The notes under the pieces are model-generated. The model saw only the letters and a list, made by a program, of their open reading frames with translations, was not told where the DNA came from and did not search any database. Shown in pieces: positions 1 through 6,621 of a DNA stretch of 8,894 nt (its first letter is position 1; each line of letters opens with the position of its first letter). Position numbers and translations under genes: made by a program. Source of the stretch: Candidatus Rokuibacteriota bacterium (GTDB lineage: Bacteria; Methylomirabilota; Methylomirabilia; Rokubacteriales; CSP1-6); the NCBI GenBank assembly GCA_003221595.1, contig QHSM01000054.1:1-8894 (forward strand), in the 5' to 3' direction.

Positions 1-1861
1 CGAGGAAGAGGTGGCTCAGGGAGGCGAGCCCGCCCGGGAAGTATTCGTCGAGCCCCCGGACGAGGTCGGCGACGCTCCGGCGCGCGCAGCGCCCGAGCAG
101 ATCGGCCTTCATCACGTCGTAGGAAGTCTGGTCCCGCCAGGGGCCGATGCCGCAGGAGAAGTCGTGACCGCCGAAGTGGAGCATCGCGTACACGGCATCG
201 CGCGTCTCGCCCGTCATCTCGGCACTGACCCGGACGTGCCCCACGCGCAGGGACGTGCCGTCCGACACCTCGCGCGCCTCGTCGAGCCGGCGCACGCGGT
301 AGGCGTAGATGCGCGCGTCGGCATCAGGCGGCTCGCGGAATCCGGCGATCGCGTAATGCGCCACGACCCGGCTCGGGGTGACGATGGTGGGCCGCACGAG
401 GCGGCGATACACCTCGGCGCCGTCGCGAAGCTCCGCGATGTTGCTGGGCGCCGCCGCCAGCCGCTCGATGAAAGCCTCCTCGAGGCGGCCGCCGCCGAGG
501 TCGTCGAGGTACTGGAGCGTCATCGCCGCGTACCGGAGGATCTGCACCGGCTCGAGCGCCGAGATCTCGTCGAAGAACCAGCCGCAGGAGGTGTACATGA
601 GCAGACGATTACGCTGGAGCTCGAGGAGGCGCCGGGCCTCGACGCGCCCGGCCGCGTCGAGCGGAGCGCGCGCGTGCGCGGCGAAGAACGCCCCGAGCCG
701 CTCCTCGCTCCGGTCGAGCACGACCGCGAGGTAGGCGTCGCGCGCCGCCCACGGGTCCTTGAGACAGGCGGACGCGCGCGCCTCGAAGAACGGATCGATC
801 TGGTCGCGGAGCCAGTCGACGGCCTCACGCAAGGGCGCGCGCCAGCGCTGGTGCCGGTCGGCGCGGACGGCACAGCCGCAGTCGCTCCGCCAGCGCTCGA
901 CCCCGTGGGCGCAGCTCCACGACGTGCGCTCGCGGATCTCGACCTCGTGGGTGGGCGGGTGCGCCGCGAGGAACGCGCCGTAGTTGGTGAGCGTGGCGGT
1001 TCCGGCGGCCTCGACTTGCTGGACGGCGGCGGCGAGCGCCATCTCGCCGAAGCGCCGGTGGTGACCGTAGGTCTCGCCGTCGGTGGCGCAATGGACGAGC
1101 TGCGGCCAGGCGCGCTGGTCGGAGAAGGCCGCCTCGAGCCAGGCGACGACGTGCTCGGCGCGGTCGAGGAGGCTCTCGAACGCGATCGCGCGCGAGATCG
1201 GACCGTCGTAGAAGAAGATCGCCAGGGACAGCCCGCGCGGGCCGCGCCAGAGATACGCGCGGCTCGGATCGATCGCGTCGACGGCCTCCCACGCCGCGGC
1301 GCCGAGCGGCCGCAGGCGCGCCGCCTGGTGCGGCGCCAGGATCGTGAACCTCACGCCGGCCTCCGCGAGCACCTCGAGCGACTCGTTGTCCACCGCCGTC
1401 TCGGGCAGCCAGAGCCCCTCCGGCTCGCGGCCGAAGCGCGCGCGGAAGTCGTCGAGCCCCCAGCGCACCTGGGTGACCTTGTCGCGCCGGCTCGCCAGCG
1501 GCATGATCATGTGGTTGTAGACCTGCGCGATGGCGTTGCCGTGACCGTCGCGCGCCGCCACGCTCGCCCGATCGGCCTCGACGATCTTCGCGTACACGTC
1601 CGGCCGCTCGCGGGCCAGCCACGCGCAGAGGGTCGGGCCCACGTTGAAGGAGATCTTCTCGAAGTTGTTGACGATGTCGAGGACCTTGTTGTCCTTGTCG
1701 ACGCGTCGGGCCGCGGTGTTCGGCGCGTAGCACTCGGCGGTTACCCGGTCGTTCCAGTCGTGGTGCGGGGACGCCGAGTCCTGCACTTCGACCGATTCGA
1801 GCCAGGGGTTCTCGCGGGGCGGCTGGTAGAAGTGGCCGTGGATGACGATCGCGCGGTTCAA
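1..1861 (-). CDS. DUF3536 GH57-like glucan-active protein, C-terminus cut by window edge
   Basis: Six hundred and twenty residues are visible before the window ends; family members as I recall them run to about 800, so the C-terminus is missing. The N-terminus reads LNRAIVIHGHFYQPPRENPW, the hallmark opening of DUF3536 proteins and a variant of GH57 motif 1. Further landmarks are FNVGPTL (about residue 72), DGHGNAIAQVYNH (105-117), WLPE (151-154, E154 in the GH57 nucleophile position), DGETYGHH (261-268, D261 in the acid/base position) and MYTSCGWFFDE (about 422-432), a strong DUF3536 signature. The start is taken as TTG at 1861-1859, overlapping the glgC stop as TTGA; no better in-frame start precedes the conserved motif, and the arrangement implies translational coupling. 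The GH57-type catalytic pair suggests an alpha-glucan hydrolase or transferase in the cytoplasm, but the reaction and substrate are unknown to me. Its place behind a branching enzyme and glgC supports a glycogen-related role. The family call is firm; the function is inferred. Confidence 0.92.
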   Translation of the reverse strand, partial: MNRAIVIHGHFYQPPRENPWLESVEVQDSASPHHDWNDRVTAECYAPNTAARRVDKDNKVLDIVNNFEKISFNVGPTLCAWLARERPDVYAKIVEADRASVAARDGHGNAIAQVYNHMIMPLASRRDKVTQVRWGLDDFRARFGREPEGLWLPETAVDNESLEVLAEAGVRFTILAPHQAARLRPLGAAAWEAVDAIDPSRAYLWRGPRGLSLAIFFYDGPISRAIAFESLLDRAEHVVAWLEAAFSDQRAWPQLVHCATDGETYGHHRRFGEMALAAAVQQVEAAGTATLTNYGAFLAAHPPTHEVEIRERTSWSCAHGVERWRSDCGCAVRADRHQRWRAPLREAVDWLRDQIDPFFEARASACLKDPWAARDAYLAVVLDRSEERLGAFFAAHARAPLDAAGRVEARRLLELQRNRLLMYTSCGWFFDEISALEPVQILRYAAMTLQYLDDLGGGRLEEAFIERLAAAPSNIAELRDGAEVYRRLVRPTIVTPSRVVAHYAIAGFREPPDADARIYAYRVRRLDEAREVSDGTSLRVGHVRVSAEMTGETRDAVYAMLHFGGHDFSCGIGPWRDQTSYDVMKADLLGRCARRSVADLVRGLDEYFPGGLASLSHLFL

Positions 1862-3099
1862 AACTCGTCGAGGCCCCGGAGGAACTCGCGGCGCCCGCCG
1901 CGCGGCACCACCACCAGCCCCGAGGCGTCGACGTGGTAGCGCTGGCGGTCGGCGGCGAGATCGAAGCCGATCTCCGCGTCGGCCGGGATGATGTTGAACC
2001 GATCGATGATGGCGCGGCGCAGGTGGGCGCCCTTGCCGACGCTGGTGTGGTCCATGACGATCGAGTCCTCGATCACGGCGCCCTCGTTGACCCACACCGA
2101 CCGGCCGAGGATCGAATTGCGGATCGTCGCGCGCTTGACGAACGAGCTCTCGCCCACCTGGGCGTTGTCGACGTCGCCGCCCACGAAGCGCGCCGCGGGG
2201 CCGGCGTGGTGCGCGCTACGGATCGGCCACAGGCGGTTGTCGAGGTCGAAACGCGGGGACTCGCCCAGGAGGTCCATATGCGCCTCCCAGTAGCTCGCGA
2301 TGGTGCCGACGTCGCGCCAGTACGCGAGCTCCTCGTACGGCTTCACGCCCGGCACCTCGTTCTTCTGGAAGTCGTAGGAGTAGACGCGCCCGGACGGCAC
2401 CATCTCGGGAATGATCGAGCGGCCGAAGTCGTGGTCGGTGGAGCGCCGGGCGTCGGCGACCAGCGCGTCGACCAGCGGCTGGCGCGAGAAGATGTAGTTG
2501 CCCATCGAGACGAGCGCGCGCCGGGGATCGTCCGGGAGCGGCGTCGGCTTCGCCGGCTTCTCGTCGAAGCGCACGACCCGCCCGGTGTGATCGACGCCGA
2601 GCACGCCGAATTGCGGGGCGTCCTCGATCGGCACGGGCCGGGCGGCGATGGTCGCGTCGGCGCCCGCCTCCTGATGAAAGGCGAGCATCTGGTTCACGTC
2701 CATCCGGTAGACGTGGTCGGAGCCGAAGACGGCGACGACGTCGGCGCTGAAGTCGTCGATCAGGTTCAGGTTCTGGAGGACCGCGTCCGCGGTGCCCCGG
2801 TACCACGCCGCGCCGACCCGCATCTGCGGGGGGACGACCGTGACGAAGAAGTCCGGCAGCATCCCGCTGGTGCGCCACGCCAGGCGCAGGTGCTCGATCA
2901 GCGACTGGGCCTTGTACTGGACGAGGACGTAGAGCGACGGCATGTCCGAGTTCACGAAGTTCGAGAGCACGAAGTCGACCAGGCGGTGGCGGCCCCCGAA
3001 GGGCACCGCCGACTTCGAGCGCTCGCGGGTGAGCGGCTGCAGGCGCTCGCCACGGCCGCCGGCCATGATCATCGCGAGCACGCGCGCACGCCGCGGCAT
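1858..3099 (-). CDS. glgC: Glucose-1-phosphate adenylyltransferase (ADP-glucose pyrophosphorylase)
   Basis: Makes ADP-glucose from ATP and glucose-1-phosphate (EC 2.7.7.27), the committed step of bacterial glycogen synthesis. The 413-residue product has the usual GlgC length. Visible motifs in order: the nucleotide-binding loop MAGGRGERLQPLTRERSKSA (12-31), GGRHRLVDFVLSN (35-47), WYRGTADAV (99-107), GSDHVYRMD (126-134), the sugar-phosphate-binding FDEKPAKP (178-185), the YWRDVGTI segment, and C-terminal left-handed beta-helix repeats (for example NSILGRSVWVNEGAVIEDSI). The ATG at 3099-3097 is chosen because it directly precedes the nucleotide-binding loop and has an AGGA (3106-3103) three bases upstream. 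The open frame continues further upstream but only through the preceding gene. It lies 5 nt after the branching-enzyme stop, and its own TGA overlaps the next start. Allosteric regulation is usual for the family, but I cannot infer the effector from this sequence. Confidence 0.97.
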   Translation of the reverse strand: MPRRARVLAMIMAGGRGERLQPLTRERSKSAVPFGGRHRLVDFVLSNFVNSDMPSLYVLVQYKAQSLIEHLRLAWRTSGMLPDFFVTVVPPQMRVGAAWYRGTADAVLQNLNLIDDFSADVVAVFGSDHVYRMDVNQMLAFHQEAGADATIAARPVPIEDAPQFGVLGVDHTGRVVRFDEKPAKPTPLPDDPRRALVSMGNYIFSRQPLVDALVADARRSTDHDFGRSIIPEMVPSGRVYSYDFQKNEVPGVKPYEELAYWRDVGTIASYWEAHMDLLGESPRFDLDNRLWPIRSAHHAGPAARFVGGDVDNAQVGESSFVKRATIRNSILGRSVWVNEGAVIEDSIVMDHTSVGKGAHLRRAIIDRFNIIPADAEIGFDLAADRQRYHVDASGLVVVPRGGRREFLRGLDEF

Positions 3100-3104
3100 C
3101 GGTC

Positions 3105-4808
3105 CTACTGGGGCGCCGGCGCGCCCAGACCCCACGCCGGGTCGAGGTCCGGAAAGCAGAAATCGTCGCGCTCGAGCCGGCGGAGCGACTCCGCCGCATC
3201 GGACGAGAGCGGATCGCCCGCCTCGAGCGCGCGGGCCATCTCGCACAGGCGCTTGAAGTCGGCATAGTGCTCGGCCACGCGCCGCTCGGCGTAGTCGGAC
3301 GCGGTGCCCGTCGTGATCAGGAACTGCCAGTCGGACGACTGGAGCAGCAGGAGCTCGCGGGCCGCCTGCGTCAGCACGCGCCGGAGCTCCGGCGCGCTGC
3401 GGCTGGTGAGGCCGGTGAGGTGACCGACCCACTCGGCTTCGGCGCTGTAAACCCGGTCCCACGTCCACTCGGTGTCGCGGTTGAGCCACACGCGGTGGTC
3501 GCCGCCCTCGCCCCAGGAGCCCTCCGGCAGCCCGAGCGTCGCCCGCGGCGGCACCGCCTCGAGCGCCTCGCCCAGCGTCATGCACGGCAGCCCGGCGCGC
3601 GCCATTCCCCGCGCGACGTGCTCGAGCCAGCGCGGCCCCTCGAACCACCAGTGGCCGAACAGCTCCGAGTCGTACGGCGAGCACACGAGGGCGGGGCCGT
3701 CGCCCCTCGCCCGGGCCAGGGTGTCCGCGACCAGCTCGACGAAGTGGCTGGCCTGCCGTCCGGCCTTCTGGGCCGCGACGTCGGGGTCGTACACCGCCTT
3801 GGTGCCGAGGTCGCCCTGGTTGTCGGTGATCCGCCAGAATCTGAGGCCGCCCGGGAAGTGCTTCTTGTGGAACTCGAGGTACGCGAACTCACCGGGGTAG
3901 CCGTGCTCACGGCTCCACACCTGGACGGTGCTCCGCGGATCGCGGAAGAACGCCACCGCCTGACCGGTGCCGCCGCGCGAGGCAACCCGGTAAGGCGCGT
4001 AGGGCGACCGCGCCTCGGCGGACGGCGTGGCCGCCACCGGCTCGCCCCAGCGGCCTTCCTTCAGGGGGATGTAATCTCGATAGAGGAACATCGGTTGGCC
4101 CGCGGCGACCAGGTGGGAGTCGGCGACGAAGTACTCGAGGCCGTGGACCGCCAGCATCTCCTCGATGCCCGGCCGCATGCGCCGCTCGCGGCCACTGTCG
4201 CGGCCGGTCGGGGGGGTCCATTCGTAACGAGGCCGATAGGCGCATTCCGGCAGCCAGATGCCGCGGGGGGCCCGCCCGAAGTGGCGGCGGTGCGTCTCGA
4301 CCGCGGTGCGCAGCTGCAGGTGGATCGACTCGTCGCGCGCCAGGAGCGGCAGGTAGCCGTGCGTCGCCGCGCAGGTGATGATCTCCACGTGGCCGGCCCG
4401 CTGGAGGTCGGCGAACGTGCCGGGGATGTCCCCGCCGATCCGCCGGTGCATCTCCCACATGCGCTCGAAGAATTCCTCCCAGAAGTGGGTCAGGCGTACG
4501 ATTTCCTTCTGGCCCTCGCGGGTGAAGTGCTCGCGCGATTCGGCGCACGCGCGCCGGGCGTTGTCATGGTAAAAGGATAATTCCTTCTGGAATTCGGGAG
4601 AGGCGAGTTGCTCGGTCAGCACCGGCGAGAGATTGATCGTCCATTTGGGCGAGATCCCATCCGCGACCAGACGGTGGGCTGTCTCCAGGAGGGGCAGGTA
4701 GCACTCGAAGGCCGCCTCGCACAGCCAGTCGCTACCGTGGGGCCAGCGGCCGTGATTGACCACCATTGGGAGATGAGTGTGCAGCACGAGGGCGAACGGT
4801 GATGCCAT
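3105..4808 (-). CDS. GH57 1,4-alpha-glucan branching enzyme (DUF1957 type)
   Basis: Predicted to cut alpha-1,4-glucan chains and re-attach them through alpha-1,6 bonds (EC 2.4.1.18), forming glycogen branches in the cytoplasm. The 567-residue product has the expected length for bacterial and archaeal GH57 branching enzymes. It opens with FALVLHTHLP (GH57 motif 1, histidines 10 and 12), followed by ATHGYLPLL (148-156), IWLPECAYRPRYEW (184-197, E188 as nucleophile) and PYDSELFGHWWFEGPRW (378-394, D380 as acid/base). The C-terminal part shows the DUF1957 features WLNRDTEWTWDRVY and SDWQFLITTGTASDYAERR. The ATG at 4808-4806 is the only start that keeps motif 1 near the N-terminus; a GAAGG lies four bases upstream. 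The stop is TAG at 3107-3105. It is first in a minus-strand operon with glgC and a DUF3536 gene. An alpha-amylase-type GH57 activity is less likely, because the motif 4 sequence is the branching-enzyme form. Confidence 0.93.
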   Translation of the reverse strand: MASPFALVLHTHLPMVVNHGRWPHGSDWLCEAAFECYLPLLETAHRLVADGISPKWTINLSPVLTEQLASPEFQKELSFYHDNARRACAESREHFTREGQKEIVRLTHFWEEFFERMWEMHRRIGGDIPGTFADLQRAGHVEIITCAATHGYLPLLARDESIHLQLRTAVETHRRHFGRAPRGIWLPECAYRPRYEWTPPTGRDSGRERRMRPGIEEMLAVHGLEYFVADSHLVAAGQPMFLYRDYIPLKEGRWGEPVAATPSAEARSPYAPYRVASRGGTGQAVAFFRDPRSTVQVWSREHGYPGEFAYLEFHKKHFPGGLRFWRITDNQGDLGTKAVYDPDVAAQKAGRQASHFVELVADTLARARGDGPALVCSPYDSELFGHWWFEGPRWLEHVARGMARAGLPCMTLGEALEAVPPRATLGLPEGSWGEGGDHRVWLNRDTEWTWDRVYSAEAEWVGHLTGLTSRSAPELRRVLTQAARELLLLQSSDWQFLITTGTASDYAERRVAEHYADFKRLCEMARALEAGDPLSSDAAESLRRLERDDFCFPDLDPAWGLGAPAPQ

Positions 4809-4830
4809 GGGGCCTTCATTGGACCGTATG
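4806..4830. promoter_or_regulatory. Divergent start region of the two glucan/trehalose operons
   Basis: The minus-strand branching-enzyme start (4808-4806) and the plus-strand treZ start (4828-4830) are separated by only 19 bases. An alternative in-frame treZ ATG at 4807-4809 would make the two start codons overlap inside the palindrome CCATGG. There is no room for promoters between the genes, so each promoter must lie inside the coding sequence of the other gene, or at least one transcript is (nearly) leaderless. No convincing -35/-10 pair is visible. The arrangement itself is directly seen; the regulatory consequence is inference. Confidence 0.55.
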
Positions 4831-6621
4831 ACCGCGCTGGGTGCAAGCTTTCTCCCCGGCGGCGTCACATTCCGGGTCTGGGCGCCCCACTGTCGGTCGG
4901 TGGACGTGATCGTGGACGGCCGCGCCGTCGAAGCGCTCGTGCAGCGCGAGGGCGGAGTGTTCGAGGGCAGGCTCGACGGGGTCGCGGAGGGCGCCCGGTA
5001 CAAGTTTCGGCTCGACGGCACCCGCTACCGGCCGGATCCCACGTCGCGCTACCAGCCCGAGGGAATCCACGGCCCTTCCGTCGTCGTCGATCCGAGCCGC
5101 TTCATCTGGACCGACGGGGAATTCGCCGGTCACGCGCCGGGTGAGCTCGTCTTCTACGAGATCCACGTCGGCGCCTTCACCCCCGCCGGGACCTTCGAGG
5201 CCGTCGTCCCCCACCTGGCGCGGCTCGCGGATCTCGGCGTCACCGCGCTCCAGCTGATGCCGATCGCCGAGTTTCCGGGGTCGCGCGACTGGGGCTACGA
5301 CGGCGTGCACCTGTTCGCGCCCCACTCCACGTACGGGGGACCGCGCGGCCTGCGGCGCCTCGTCGACGCGTGCCACGCGCGCGGCCTTTCGGTGTTTCTC
5401 GACGTCGTGTACAACCACCTCGGGCCGGAGGGGAACTACCTCGCCGAGTACGGTCCGTACTTCACGGACCGCCACACGACGCCCTGGGGTGAGGCGGTGA
5501 ACTTCGACGGCCCGGGCTGCGAGGGCGCGCGGCGCCACGTGACCGACAACGGGCGCATGTGGGTGAGCGAGTTCCACATCGACGGCTTCCGTCTCGACGC
5601 GGTCCACGCCATCCACGATACGAGCCCGGTCCACATCCTCACCGAGTTCGCCGACGCCGTCCGGGGCGAGGCCGCGCGCGTCGGCCGGCGCGTCCACGTG
5701 GTCGCCGAGTCGCACGACAACGACCGGCGGCTCGTGCTGCCCACGAGCGAGGGCGGGCTCGGCCTCGACGCCGTCTGGTCGGACGACTTTCACCACGCAA
5801 TCCATCGCACGCTGACCGGCGAGACGGCGGGCTACTACCGCGACTTCGCCGGCGACCACCACCACCTCGCGCGCGCGATCGCGCAGGGATTCGCCTTTCA
5901 GGGTGAGCCGGCCGAGTACTGGGGTGGGCCGCGCGGCACTCCGAGCGCCGACCTTCCGGGCGACCGCTTCGTGATCTACCTGCAGAACCACGACCAGGTC
6001 GGTAACCGCCCGCAAGGCGAACGGCTCGGCGTGCTCGTGCCCTTCGAGGCGGTGAAGCTCGCAGCCGGCCTGCTCTTCGTGACTCCGGCAGTCCCGCTCA
6101 TCTTCATGGGCGAGGAGTACGGCGAGACGGCGCGCTTTCAATTCTTCACGTCGTTCCTCGACAGGGATCTCGCCGAGGCGGTGCGCCGCGGCCGGGCGGA
6201 GGACCTCGCCCGATTCGCGTGGCGCTCGAGCTCGACCTCCGATCCCAACGCGCCCAACACGTTCGTCAGCTCGCGGCTCAATCATTCGCTCGCCGGGGCG
6301 CCGCGCCATCGTGGCCTTCGCGAGTACTACCGGCACTGGCTGATGCTGCGCCGGACGCACCCCGCGCTGGGCGCGGAGGGCAAGGAGCTGACGCGGGTGA
6401 CGCAGGACGCGGCCGGCACCGTGCTCACCGTGATCCGGGCGGTGCCGGGCGGCGACGAGGTGAGGCTGGTCGCGAACCTCACGCCGAAGACGCAGGTGCT
6501 GACCCTCGACGCTCCGGCGTGGCGCGTGCTGCTCGACAGCGACGCGGAGATGTTCGGCGGGACGGGTACCGCCGAGGCGCTGGCGCCCTACCAGTGCTTG
6601 CTGTACGAGGCGAGGCGGTGA
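4828..6621 (+). CDS. treZ: Malto-oligosyltrehalose trehalohydrolase (GH13 family)
   Basis: Hydrolyses the alpha-1,4 bond next to the terminal trehalose unit of maltooligosyl-trehalose, releasing free trehalose (EC 3.2.1.141); it works after TreY, which is not in this window. The 597-residue protein has an N-terminal CBM48-like domain (GGVTFRVWAP, 11-20, is the classic start) and a GH13 barrel. Conserved regions are DVVYNH (192-197), FHIDGFRLDAVHAI (249-262, nucleophile D257), VVAESHDNDRR (291-301, acid/base E294) and YLQNHDQVGNRPQGERL (384-400, D389). The linker LMPIAEFPGSRDWGYDGVH (143-161) also fits TreZ. ATG at 4828 is preferred because it puts the first beta strand close to the N-terminus; an in-frame ATG at 4807 would give 604 residues, and neither has a strong ribosome site. 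Its TGA overlaps the next gene's GTG (GTGA, 6618-6621). It diverges from the glycogen operon, consistent with a glycogen-to-trehalose route. A GH13 glycogen branching enzyme is the main alternative, but the motifs favour TreZ. Confidence 0.95.
   Translation: MTALGASFLPGGVTFRVWAPHCRSVDVIVDGRAVEALVQREGGVFEGRLDGVAEGARYKFRLDGTRYRPDPTSRYQPEGIHGPSVVVDPSRFIWTDGEFAGHAPGELVFYEIHVGAFTPAGTFEAVVPHLARLADLGVTALQLMPIAEFPGSRDWGYDGVHLFAPHSTYGGPRGLRRLVDACHARGLSVFLDVVYNHLGPEGNYLAEYGPYFTDRHTTPWGEAVNFDGPGCEGARRHVTDNGRMWVSEFHIDGFRLDAVHAIHDTSPVHILTEFADAVRGEAARVGRRVHVVAESHDNDRRLVLPTSEGGLGLDAVWSDDFHHAIHRTLTGETAGYYRDFAGDHHHLARAIAQGFAFQGEPAEYWGGPRGTPSADLPGDRFVIYLQNHDQVGNRPQGERLGVLVPFEAVKLAAGLLFVTPAVPLIFMGEEYGETARFQFFTSFLDRDLAEAVRRGRAEDLARFAWRSSSTSDPNAPNTFVSSRLNHSLAGAPRHRGLREYYRHWLMLRRTHPALGAEGKELTRVTQDAAGTVLTVIRAVPGGDEVRLVANLTPKTQVLTLDAPAWRVLLDSDAEMFGGTGTAEALAPYQCLLYEARR

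Noticed and set aside
11..4580. Long plus-strand open frames (about 11-1939, 1933-3267, 3267-4580) opposite the three minus-strand genes
   Set aside because: They are antisense shadows produced by very high G+C at codon third positions; their translations are low-complexity Arg/Ala/Val/Asp-rich with no family motifs, while the minus strand carries clear GH57, GlgC and DUF3536 signatures.
4756..4784. TTGACC (4756-4761) as a -35 box for treZ
   Set aside because: The hexamer is good, but no -10-like sequence lies 16-18 bp downstream (GTGCAG at the 17-bp spacing), so no promoter was called.
4809..4855. TTGCAC with TCCAAT at 17 bp on the minus strand as a promoter for the branching-enzyme operon
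   Set aside because: Only 3 of 6 and 4 of 6 consensus matches, and the start of transcription would fall at about the start codon; too weak to report as a feature.
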